27,911 nucleotides of DNA from Pholiota molesta. Its lineage: Eukaryota; Basidiomycota; Agaricomycetes; Agaricales; Strophariaceae. Of this stretch, positions 19,159 through 27,911 are shown piece after piece. The stretch's first letter is position 1. The number at the start of each line of letters is the position of its first letter. The position numbers and the translations under genes are program-made. The notes under the pieces were generated by a model. That model did not search any database. It was not told where the DNA came from and saw only the letters and a program-made list of their open reading frames with translations. The stretch lies in the NCBI GenBank assembly GCA_014925825.1, contig JACGCK010000409.1:1-27911 (forward strand), given 5' to 3'.

Positions 19159-21952
19159 CTATGCATTGATAGAATCCTCCCAGTTCGAAAGCTGCATGAT
19201 TGCCAGAGGTCGAGGAAGGCGTCCAGAGGAAGGGCCATCTCCTCGAGGAAACTTGTACGGCCATCTGCCTGCTTCAGGTTTGCCAGAAGGTGGGGCACGC
19301 TTCACGCCGCGGGGGTGGCCGCCAGTGGCGGGGGCAGGGGTGGCGGGGGCATACTTTGCTGGGGCTTCGTTAAGTGCTTTGGAAGCATTGAGCGCCTCTT
19401 CAAGGATATCTTTACACGCCTTGGTGAGATTCTTCGCCTAAAAAAGGTGCGGACAATTGAGGCAATGTAGGCCATATGGCCGAGAAGAGACGACGAAGGT
19501 AGGGAGCGAGAGGTTTCCAGTAATCAGTGATGTGATTGGCAACCTCTGTGTCGAAGAACATCAAATCGAAAGTTTTGTCCTTAAAAAGCTGCTCTCGATC
19601 AATTTCGTTATACCACCGCGCAATCGGAACATGGTCAGTTGGCTGACGAGGAGCACCACAAGGGCCATTGGTGAAGGTCATAACTCCAAGGGCTACATGA
19701 AAGAGAGACTCAAGGTCCTGAGCCGGACCATGGGTATAATTTCCGGTGTTCTTTGGGTCCAGAGCGGCAACTGGCATGAAGGGAAGAGTTCCCTGAAGGA
19801 GAGAAAAATTCAATACGGACTCGGAGGACAGAACAACTCAGCAAAAGACGTACCGATGTTTTGTCCAAAAGCGTGTTCGTACGACGGGCATAGTCATAGT
19901 CGATGATGGTGCCAACAACTGGGATGTTTTCTTCCAAACCTGCCAACGGAGCTGGCATAATCGACGAAGTCCCCAAGTTGCTGGCAATGTTCCGAGTAAC
20001 TCGTGCGCCTTTCTTCAAAACGACGGGGTTCGGGCCAGGTGCGCGATAAATTACTATGTTGTTTATGCTCAAATCACCATGTACCATTTTGCATTTAGTA
20101 TGTAAATACTCGAGCCCTGCGAAAGTGATCGATTAAATAAATTACTTTTATATTGAAAACCAGACTTACATTTAACACAGTCCAGGAGAACCTTGATAAA
20201 CTCTTCGCGAGAGCGAAACGACGTTAACGGATCCCCAACAGGACCAGTCACTACCCGACGGTGCACACGGCTAGGGGGCTTTGGCGTCAGCTTTCCCCTT
20301 CGGGCATCAGTAGAGTCGCCTAGTTCCTCGCCCACAATAAACCGAGCATGCATCGATCGGTACGCCTTAGCATCGTCACTGGAATCCGCCTCGAGAACGC
20401 TGTTTATGTCTGAGAGGACAGTGATTTCTGAGATTCCGTGGTCCACGAGAAGCCAGGCATCCTTGAGGATGTGGTATTGCCCATCCTTGTCTTTTACAAG
20501 AAACACGTGGGTACCACGACCAAAGAGAACGAGAGAAGCGTAAATGTGCTTTACGACGTCAAACTCCCGGTCTTGAACCTTGACCTTGGTAACGTTTCCA
20601 GAGAGGAGGTCGATTGCCATGGTGGTGTCCACGCCGAGTAACTCGGGTTTAGCATACGAAAGGGCAAAAACGATGCGGGCAAGGCTGACGGCAGGGTAGC
20701 TCGTGCAATCCATGAATGGAGTAGAGCAGACGCCAGATCGATCGATCAACATGAAACAAAACTCCAACTGCTGGGCATTGCCCCGGAAAGCAAGACCAAT
20801 TGCAAAGCGACGGAATGGCTGCGTTTCGAACATGAGGGATGCCTTCTCGAGAATCTGCGTCAGCATACTCTCCCGAGGAGCAGATGAGGACACCTCCACA
20901 ATTGCATCGATGTGGTGCCAACGAGGCCGAAGTTGGGCTTTCTGGAGGAAATGTCGGAGATTTCTGTTGACAAGGATGATGTCGGGTTTGCGGAAACGAT
21001 AGGCACCACTGGGTCCTTTCAGATACGTTGCTATACTGAATGAACGGTCTTGAGCACTTGGGACGACTAATCCTCCGTGGTTCACACCATTGTCGAGGAC
21101 GCCTTCCTCAGTGTTGAGACTGCTGAGCTCGGAACTGTCGCTTCTGTCGCCTTCAACTTCCTCCTCCTCCTCATGTATGAAGACGGGCTCCTCATGCGTG
21201 GAAATCGGCTCCTCGCGCGTGGAAATCGGCTCCTCGTGCTGCTCGCTCTGGATAAGTTGGTGTTTGACTCCCAGTGTGTGCGCAAGGTGGTTGAGCCAGT
21301 CCTGAACGGCTTTCTCCGTCACATTGTCCGGGTAGTGGGAGAACTTCTGCAACGACTGGTCCCAACATTCAGTGACGTTGTCGAGGCAATGCTCGTCGAA
21401 CGGCACAGGAAGCTCCGCGTCAGAAAACACCTCGGATCGTATCCAATCTAAGCTCGCCGCGTTGGTTGGGATCATGGTGTTAAGGAGGGAGTTTGCCGCG
21501 GTTGCATTGACCTGCTTGCGAAGTGGCTCCTGGGTTGTTGTCGACAACGGGACAGGTCCGTCGGATTCATCGCTCAAGGTGAGAGGGGGGAATTTGGTTG
21601 CAATGTATGCCGGAAAACGTTCAGGTTGTAGAAACGTTGTAAGAAATGAAGGTATGGGGAAGGTTGGATGAGTGTATCGGGCTCTAGTGTCGAGTGCATT
21701 ATTACAGAGGGCCATCCGGCTGTATATCTCCTCTTGTGCATGTGGGTCAACGGCGGCCTTCTTGGGCATGTTGGCGGGGTCAGCAAGATAAAAGATAGGA
21801 CGATGTGAGTCTACGTTGGAGTCGGCGTCTGAGTCGGTGCTGCGATCAACAAAGTAGTCAAGCTCGGCAGTGCTGAAGCAGGTAGTGTCGAAGAGAATTT
21901 CAGTTCTTCGAGAAGGGTCGTGAATTATAGACAGAGGCCAAGCAGACGGCAT
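19159..21952 (-). CDS. FunK1 fungal-type protein kinase
   Basis: This is a eukaryotic-like Ser/Thr kinase of the FunK1 family, expanded in Agaricomycetes; its substrates are unknown. Exon 1 is 21952-20170, intron 20169-20117, exon 2 20116-19854, intron 19853-19793, then exon 3. An N-terminal region of about 310 residues is mostly disordered and contains a tandem EEPIST(R/H) repeat and an acidic run. The kinase core follows: FGRGTHVFLVKDKDG with ILKDAW (nucleotide loop and lysine region), KMVHGDLSINNIVIY (catalytic loop), VVGTIIDYDYARRTN (metal-binding Asp), SGTLPFMPVAAL, HGPAQDLESLFHVALG. Exon 3 is open to TAG at 19412 (808 residues). However, the adjacent frame AKNLTKACKDILEEALNAS, running to TAG at 19159, is clearly coding-like. 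An unplaced intron or a one-base shift near 19440 probably joins them. The start ATG at 21952 is the first in frame. Confidence 0.88.
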
Positions 21953-22466
21953 TGCTACGTGATTATGTTATTGCGTGAAGGTTTGAAGATAAGGTGTGTC
22001 TGACTCACTGAGAATCCGTGTGAAACGTAAATAAAAGAAAATATGACTCGAATTAGACTCGGAAACACTACAAGATGTCAACTAAGATTTTCTTCGCTGC
22101 CACCCAGACGAATCACATCTAACCCGGGTCTCTCCACTAGGTAATAACACTGCTCTGGTAATAACACTGCTCTTCGATTCTGTAATTTTCCAATTTATGA
22201 GGTACCATCGCTACCACAGACTCGGACTGAATACGAGAGACATATATGACTTGCACTGAATTGTCCCCTTGAAGGTACTTGAACGTCTTATGTAAAGCAG
22301 CTATGGATCGGGTTCGGAATAGGCTAAAGGAATAGTTAGGGGAAGAACAATGCCTTGCCTGTCTTCAGCACGAAGAAGAATTTAGCCTTGTCCAAGGTTA
22401 ATATTCAATAGGGAACTACATGTGCATTGATCCTACAAGATAACATAACTATGGCTCTGATTACGG
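21953..22466. other. Spacer between FunK1 start and TET/JBP end
   Basis: There is no coding signal. A perfect 17-bp tandem repeat (GGTAATAACACTGCTCT) occupies 22140-22156 and 22157-22173. The region should include the FunK1 promoter, but no TATA box is obvious. Confidence 0.45.
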
Positions 22467-23936
22467 TTACAACTTTGGAAGTAATTCTAGCCCGTCCATC
22501 CATCTTTGCGCTTTCTTCTGCTCTTCGACCTCCAACTGCTCCGGCGAAAGCTGGGAGTAATAGTCCTCCGCTTTCATAAAGCAGTTTGACACCCAACGGA
22601 ATAGAGCACCAGCGGTGTAGAGCGCGAAGGAGTACCGGCGCTCGTGGGAGGCAATGGAGGTATTAGAATGTGAAATAAGCGCAGACGCAAGGAGAATGAG
22701 GGAACCTGGAGGGAATTCAACGACTAAGTGGCAGTCCCAAAGTATAAGGTGGCCACCCTCCGTTGGATCAAAGGTGCCAAGCGCCCACACGGCGCACCAT
22801 CCGAAAGTAAGGTTGGCAAAATCCCTGTGCTTGTAGCATACTGTTTGAGGGCCAAAGTTGTAAGTGGCAGCGGAGAAAATGCACGAGCGAAAGACGGGCT
22901 TGAGAGCGGTGTCAGCTTCATAAAGAGGGCGCATGTGGTCGACCATAATACGTATATAGCTTAGGCGCCCAGTTGGCCATGCATGCTGAAAGAAACAGTG
23001 AGCGACTTTGCTGAATAATAAGTAGTTTGGCTTACCCGAAGCAAATGCGGCCATTCGCTTGAATGGCTCAAGTTCGTTTAGCTCCTCCAGGATTTTCTCG
23101 TTCTGAGCACCGTTTGTCAAATTGCAGGGCTGCTTCTGGCCGCCCCCATGCGAGACGCCGCACTGGAGGGCCGTAAAGTAGCCACGGCGGTGCTTACGCT
23201 TATCCTGAGGGACGGAGCACTGCGAGCGCTTTTCTTCCAGAGCGGAAGCTGCTTGCTGGTGAAGCTGCGCCCAATTTTCAACAGGAGGACAACCAGCGAG
23301 GACGGCAAACCGTACGCTTAGATTTATCAGCAATACAAACTGGGGCCCTGTCCATTGGATCAGCAGCTTTTGGAGAGCGTGGCACGAAGACTTACCGGCC
23401 GTCCCATTTCTTCAGATGAAACTTGAATTTAGACCCTCCCCCACCAACTGGTCCAAGCGGTATGTCTTTTGTGCCCGGAGCCGTCATTTTTTCCAACGAG
23501 GCCAGTGCTCTGAACGGCGGCATTTTCTGTGGCAATATTGGAGCACACGGGATCAGGAGGTTAACGTACTTCTCTACAACCTTGTCGCGCACCTGATAGT
23601 GCCCAAAGGAACTTCTTCCCGCTTCTTCTTCTATGTGCACGACTCGCAGCCTTTTTGGCGGCGCGATCCCTGGCTTTCGTGGAGGGTGGGAGCGCTGTCT
23701 TTTTTGGGCAGTGAGGGGCCTGTGAGGCTGTCGGAGGTCGGGACCGGTGGCTGATACGTTGGGGCGATTTGAGGAGATGGAGGCGGCGTCGGCTCAGGTG
23801 ATGTTAGGGGGGACAGACTGAATAGGTCGCTGGAGCCAGAGCATACGGCAGAGTTCACAAGATCGACTTTGGCTTTGAGGCAGTCAGCCAAGTCGAAGTC
23901 GGCATTGGCCGCAACAAGAAACTCCTCAGGGAGCAT
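22467..23936 (-). CDS. JBP1/TET-type 2OG-Fe(II) dioxygenase, frames damaged
   Basis: Family members oxidise the methyl group of 5-methylcytosine or thymine in DNA using Fe(II) and 2-oxoglutarate; this protein's activity is inferred. The fold motifs are clear: CYKHRDFANLTFGWCAVWAL supplies the HxD iron ligands, GGHLILWDCHLVVEFPPGS the core strands, LISHSNTS the distal histidine, and ERRYSFALYTAGALFRWV the arginine that binds 2-oxoglutarate. Upstream, GVSHGGGQKQPCNLTN and RSQCSVPQDKRKHRRG are typical. Exons: 22985-22467, 23316-23036, then one ending at 23396 (KKWDG) and starting in a proline-rich region. MLPEEFLVAANADFDL at 23936 is a plausible start. Frame breaks: one extra base near 22943 (between WAPKLYTYY and VDHMRPLYE), and two apparent shifts around 23640-23720, in an A run and an AGA run, flanking the basic stretch STKARDRAAKKAASRAHRRR. 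It is co-oriented with the kinase and transposase genes. Confidence 0.8.
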
Positions 23937-23957
23937 CTGCTTTAGTTTTGGTGAGTA

Positions 23958-24207
23958 TAGGCGAAAAAATGAGAGTATTGAAAGGGGGTGCTTCGAGAGC
24001 AACAGATGCACCAGCGTATTCCCGGGCCCGAGTATTTCTAGGCATCTGCTGCTCTCTAACAAAAAGGAGGTGAAAGGTAAAATAGGCGAAAAAATGAGAG
24101 TATTGAAAGGGGGTGCTTCGAGAGCAACAGATGCACCAGCGTATTCCCGGGCCCGAGTATTTCTAGGCATCTGCTGCTCTCTAATGGAAAGGAGTTGAAA
24201 GGTAAAA
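23958..24207. repeat. 125-bp tandem duplication upstream of the TET/JBP gene
   Basis: Two copies, starting at 23958 and 24083, are almost identical from TAGGCGAAAAAATGAGAG through GGTAAAAT. They differ by a few bases near 24060 and 24185. Read on the minus strand, each copy holds a pyrimidine tract, a TTAG acceptor-like site and an ATG (24045 and 24170), followed by MPRNTRAREYAGASVALEA. Confidence 0.9.
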
Positions 24208-25066
24208 TAAGACAATACCGTTTTGCGTACGAGTCGGAGCCACACTGAGGACGAACTGACAAGGTTTTCGGAAACAGCTGTAACGAGGAGAGTCGCAAGG
24301 TGCTGCTGCTTGACCGTGCGTGGCAAGTGGCAATATTTGCAGGTCCCTTGATCAAACCCCACGTGAGTACGAATTATCGGCGTGGCGGTGCACATCAGAT
24401 TAGACTAGAGATCCGCTGGTCGTCGATCAAGATTGCGGGGACTGTAAACTAATTGGCGCCCGCTATAACGGGATCGAATACAGGAAATTGTTCTCCGCAC
24501 TCATAATGTCATTTTTCATGGTTTCAATAGACAGTATCAGAAGAAAATAAGAAAATCTGAAGTTATTAGATAGATCTCACTAAGTATGACTTGTATATGC
24601 CTTCATCAAGCCCAATGTAACAAAGTAACGAATTAGCGCTGTCATTGGCCATCTTCAGAATTAAACATCATCAGAGGTCATCACATATCCTCAGTTCAGC
24701 CGCGTATATCATCTCTGAGTGCTCTAGACTCGTATTCCTTTGACTACACCTCTATTACTTGTGAATTCCCTTCTCCTCTTTCTCTCGTCTAACAACACTG
24801 AACGTGAAACGATTTCATCTTCACTCAACGCCAATTACGCTTGAGAGCCTTAGATCTACGTTCCTAAGTCGGTCGTCGCGTTTTCTTGCTCCTCCTACCA
24901 TCTAATTCGCGCTTATGTACGTCTTTGGCACGTCCTATTTCCGCCGTTTACTCAAACTAAACCCCTCTTCAATCGCACCCGGCAGCTCGGTCTTTTGGCG
25001 TTCTGTCGAACTCGTCGTTGCGCCAATACTTGCTCGTCAATTTGATCTTACACATTCGAATTCGAA
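24208..25066. other. Gene-free stretch, pyrimidine-rich towards 25 kb
   Basis: From 24400 the sequence is AT-rich without exons that I can support. From about 24720 to 25060 it is strongly pyrimidine-biased on the plus strand (TTCCCTTCTCCTCTTTCTCTCG), as in many fungal promoter and leader regions. That fits a plus-strand gene starting near 25067. Confidence 0.4.
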
Positions 25067-25554
25067 ATGTTAATCATCGCAGCACCCACGGCCGACAAAA
25101 GCCTGCTTCGCATCGCTGCGGAACTGGCTAATGCAGGAAAGCGGACGATGGACAAGTTATTCCCCCCTCTTTCAATGGGCATTTTCTCGTTACGTGCGTC
25201 ATTATTTTTTTTTTCAATTGTTTAGTCTTATACATTCTAACTAGTGCCAATGCGCATGCTCGACATGGTCGACCTCACCTAACCACACAAGTTTTCGATG
25301 GCCCGGGCACCTTTTTGGGAGGTGTCCACTTCAACCTTGATGAAGCGAGCACCCCTACATACCGAGCATACAATTCGCTGAAGCCCAAGGGCTTCCAGCG
25401 CACTGCCGACAGAAGGGCACACAAGAACTTTCTGGGCCTCAAAACATACACAGTTCTTCGGTGTGCTCGATCTGCGAATGGAACCGGAAGACATGGTCCT
25501 CTCATCGCTGATGCTGCCACACCCGTCGTTCGCTCACGGACATTATGCATGTAA
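25067..25554 (+). CDS. Weak candidate gene, unknown product
   Basis: The ATG at 25067 follows a pyrimidine-rich leader. An exon to 25193, a 32-nt GT-AG intron and an exon 25226-25554 join in frame to give 151 residues (MLIIAAPTADKSLLRIAAEL ... GPGTFLGGVHFNLDEAST). Past about 25440 another frame looks more protein-like (FFGVLDLRMEPEDMVLSSL, PHPSFAHGHYA). It continues through a GT-AG intron near 25552-25600 into SLQLLASHHQYESQ. A frame break near 25440 may therefore separate two halves of one gene. No family is recognised. Confidence 0.3.
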
Positions 25555-25727
25555 GTTATCATTTATTTTCTGAATCGACGCTTACCTCGGTCACGACAGC
25601 GCTGCAACTCCTCGCCTCCCACCACCAATACGAATCGCAAGATCACAGCAGTTGACGAGGACGACGACTCAGCCCTGTTATTGTGACACCCGCCGTTCAC
25701 CCTCGATTATCTTCCTTGACGTCGACT

Positions 25728-25763
25728 CATTGATCACAGGCGCTTCATTGATCATAGGCGCTA
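25728..25763 (+). repeat. 18-bp tandem repeat, two copies
   Basis: CATTGATCACAGGCGCTT (25728-25745) is followed at once by CATTGATCATAGGCGCTA (25746-25763), with 16 of 18 bases identical. Confidence 0.8.
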
Positions 25764-25948
25764 GGAATGGAGCCAATCAGCTGAAGGTCGGAGAGATGGC
25801 ATGGACTACATGGGACTTAGGAGGCGAGTTCCAAAGGGCGCGAGGGCGCATATAGGCGCGTATACGTAGCACGGTACGTGCGAGCTCATTACCGCGTCAT
25901 ACAAGGAAGCTAACAAGAAGGATGATCAGTGCTGGAACGGCAGTATGA

Positions 25949-26335
25949 ATGACATTTCGATTCTTACTCGGCGCGGACACCAGCGCCCGCCCATTTCCGC
26001 TCAGCGTCAACTCAGCATTGTCCAGTACGTGCATGCCTCACATCTTGTTCTTTGCATTGCTAATTTTGTGCCGCAGCGGACTCTTCATTGCCACTTACGG
26101 CCGCGCAGAGATTTGGAAACGTGGGTCTGTTACAGGATGGATCGTTTTCAGGGACGAGATGGAAGTTTCCCGCGTACGAGCTGCCTCTGCATATCCTATA
26201 CTTACCGGGCATCGAGCAAGGAACAAGAGCGTGAGTGGTTAAGATTACTCTTGATCATATCTAACGATTAGATATAATAGACTCCGTGCAATTTGTATGC
26301 AAACTAATTGCGCACACCTGTTCATGAGGCGTTAG
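25949..26335 (+). CDS. Small three-exon candidate gene, unknown product
   Basis: Exons 25949-26024, 26077-26230 and 26281-26335 join through introns of 52 and 50 nt. Both are GT-AG, and the phases agree (1 then 2). They give 94 residues: MTFRFLLGADTSARPFPLSV, RFGNVGLLQDGSFSGTRWKF, PAYELPLHILYLPGIEQGTR, ALRAICMQTNCAHLFMRR and TAG at 26335. Two introns with exact phase agreement and normal fungal size support a real transcript. It could be the 3' part of a longer gene that starts near 25067. I do not recognise the family. Confidence 0.4.
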
Positions 26336-26519
26336 CAGATCCAAGTCCTTGGGAGTTGGTTACACTTAACTGTGGGCTTTCAAAGACTCAAGGACTTCGT
26401 ATGAGACATGGAGTTTATGAGCTTATTCAGGCATGTACATGATAGACCAGCAAAATAATAGATTGTCAATATTGATAACAAAGTATTAGCTAGGTCTAGT
26501 ATGCGCGTACAGTAAGGAG

Positions 26520-26655
26520 AGCATAGGTATGAGGCATAGGCTTATGGGCATAGAGCAAGACGGCGGTGGGCATATGATATATGGCATAGAGCGGGCATAA
26601 GGTACATGTATGTAGGCACGGGCATAGGGTACATAGGTGTGGGCATAGTGGGGAA
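26520..26655. repeat. Degenerate GGGCATA repeat
   Basis: The motif GGCATA with variable short spacers (GGGCATAGAG, GGGCATATG, GGGCATAAGG, GGGCATAGGG, GGGCATAGTG) occurs about eight times in 136 nt. It looks like an old, drifted microsatellite. Confidence 0.6.
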
Positions 26656-26658
26656 TGC

Positions 26659-27893
26659 TTACTTGGAGGGAGGGTAGTGAACGCTGTCGAGGATGCGCCC
26701 CATCTCGTCGAGGTACTCAGCGTCCAGATCAGAGAAGCCGTATTCGTCTTCATCGGCTCCATCAGCCGCCTCAGAGGCAGCTTCGGTGTCAACGGCGGCA
26801 GCGGCGGCGGCTGTCAGAGATGGCGGAAGGCCAGAGGGCCCTGGAATGGGGGACGAGGGCGCGGCCACGGACTGAGCAGCTTCGGTGTCAACAGCGGCAG
26901 CGGCGGCGGCTGTCAGAGGCGGCGGCAGACCAGAGGGCCCTGGAATGGGAGACGAGGGCGCGGCCACGGACTGAGCAGCTTCGGTGTCAACAGCGGCAGC
27001 GGCGGCGGCTGTCAGAGGCGGCGGCAGACCAGAGGGCCCTGGAATGGGGGACGAGGGCGCGGCCACAGCCTGAGCAACCCTGCGGCCAGCTGGTGTAATT
27101 GCGTAACGAACGCTGGATGCCATCAACTGCGCCCAGTTTCCCTCGTCGCGACCGTCAAGCTCCGAGAAGAGCGGAACGAAGGGGTTCGCGTTCGGCGCAG
27201 GTGTCGAAGGAGCCGTCGCAGGAATCTCTGTGTCGGAAAGGGGCAAAAGATCGGCCGCAGGCTGCGTAGATTCACCAGATCGAGGCGAAGAAGCCGCACG
27301 AGGCGGAAGGAAAGACGAACATGCAGGGGCATGAGCTGGTTGGGAAGGGGCTGACAATGCAGGGACTCCAAGGGAGGTGGAGAAAGCCGAAGACGTGGGG
27401 ACGTTGGCGGAGGGGAATGAGCCGAAGGCGCTGCAGTGACGTGGGTAATTAATTGAATAGGATAGGCCGGAAACGAAGAAGCAGCTGGCTGGGAAGACTT
27501 CCCACCATCCAACGAGCGGACATTGCTCGCTGCGGAATCCTTGGCGCTTGAGGAACCTGGCCCATTGGTGCTGACAGGAAGGTTGCCCAAGGGATGGCAT
27601 TTCTTCTGGGACCAGCGTGGAACCTTGGCTTTTGGGTAATGCGGAGGACCGCCCACGTCCGAATCCGAGTCGCTGATGACGACTATCTTACGGAGCGGAG
27701 GTACCATCGGCAGATCGTTTCTTTTCACCATGGTTGTACGAGCGAAGGTAGCGGTGTGCAGCGCGTTTCCCTTTCGCCTTGCGACATTGCTGGCGTCCGG
27801 AAACGAAGAAAGCTGGCTGGGAAGACTTCCCACCATCCAACGAGCGGACATTGCTCGCTGCGGAATCCTTGGCGCTTGAGGAACCTGGCCCAT
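26659..27893 (-). CDS. Low-complexity, repeat-bearing hypothetical protein, 5' end uncertain
   Basis: No domain is recognised. The 3' frame (TAA at 26659-26661) ends in an acidic stretch (YGFSDLDAEYLDEMGRIL). Before it lie three 33-residue repeats around SSPIPGPSGLPPPLTAAAAA, and before those a Pro/Ser/Ala-rich segment with NPFVPLFSELDGRDEGNWAQ. In the neighbouring frame 27123-27893 the upstream part reads KIVVISDSDSDVGGPPHYP, KVPRWSQKKCHPLGNLPV and SSAKDSAASNVRSLDGG. The two frames probably belong to one gene joined by an intron or a frame break near 27440. SDSDSD resembles a SUMO-interacting or CK2-type acidic motif, but that is a guess. The protein would be largely disordered. Confidence 0.45.
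26778..27074. repeat. 99-bp coding minisatellite, three copies
   Basis: Copies begin at 26778, 26877 and 26976, each with CAGCTTCGGTGTCAACRGCG. The period is exactly 99 bp, so each copy adds 33 residues without changing the frame. Copies 2 and 3 are almost identical and copy 1 differs at several positions. Confidence 0.9.
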
Positions 27894-27911
27894 TGGTGCT
27901 GACAGGAAGGT
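27467..27911. repeat. Direct repeat of about 115 bp, reaching the window end
   Basis: From CCGGAAACGAAGAA at 27467 to about 27582, the sequence is repeated at 27797-27911 almost base for base. The second copy lacks two bases near 27811, so the two copies are read in different frames. The spacing is about 330 bp, and the repeat continues up to the last base of the window. Confidence 0.9.

Noticed and set aside
14800..24480. Possible terminal inverted repeats: CGGGGACT plus GGCGCCCGC near 14832 and again near 24436
   Set aside because: The two matches are in direct, not inverted, orientation apart from the palindromic core, and are short and gapped, so they do not define element ends.
1..27911. 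tRNA, rRNA, CRISPR arrays, bacterial operons
   Set aside because: I saw no cloverleaf-type sequence, rRNA motif or spaced repeat array, and the splice structure shows a fungal nuclear region.

Overview
The window looks like nuclear DNA of a mushroom-forming basidiomycete (Agaricomycetes). Its genes are split by many short introns (about 31-80 nt, mostly near 50 nt, GT-AG). It carries families that are typical of, or greatly expanded in, these fungi: HSPA12-like Hsp70 ATPases, a KDZ (Kyakuja-Dileera-Zisupton) transposase, a FunK1 fungal-type protein kinase and a JBP1/TET-type 2OG-Fe(II) dioxygenase. Family names come from reading conjoint translations and from memory of the families; no database was searched.

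Layout. 1-1.1 kb: an unrecognised multi-exon minus-strand gene with a poly(A) signal. 1.2-9 kb: a decaying cluster of Hsp70-like genes, with one near-complete copy on the minus strand, one on the plus strand, and at least three fragments (two 3' ends and one promoter plus exon 1), together with duplicated non-coding blocks and a coiled-coil gene relic. 9.8-11.3 kb: an intronless GH54 alpha-L-arabinofuranosidase with a CBM42 module, broken by one missing base. 11.3-13 kb: mostly non-coding. 13.0-13.9 kb: a gene with a TATA box that is cut off by a foldback repeat of CGGGT units. 14.0-15.0 kb: GCGAGT-type repeats and hairpins, no gene. 15.1-24 kb: three minus-strand genes in a row, in the order of transcription TET/JBP dioxygenase, FunK1 kinase, KDZ transposase. 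24.2-26.5 kb: non-coding DNA plus two weak multi-exon candidates. 26.5-27.9 kb: a repeat-rich, disordered protein gene that runs off the window.

How the parts relate. The KDZ transposase splices cleanly into an uninterrupted 1122-residue protein with a CxC2 zinc-binding region and candidate D-D-E residues, so it may be active. A TET/JBP gene near a KDZ transposon is a known fungal association (proposed in published comparative genomics of TET/JBP and KDZ families). The FunK1 kinase lying between them in the same orientation is the part that deserves attention. I could not find convincing terminal inverted repeats, so the limits of any element remain open.

A caution about base-level quality: the two Hsp70 copies, the TET/JBP gene and the GH54 gene all show single-base length changes that break otherwise conserved frames, while the KDZ gene is free of them and the FunK1 gene has at most one unresolved 3' junction. 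This is either selective decay or local consensus error, and only raw reads can decide.
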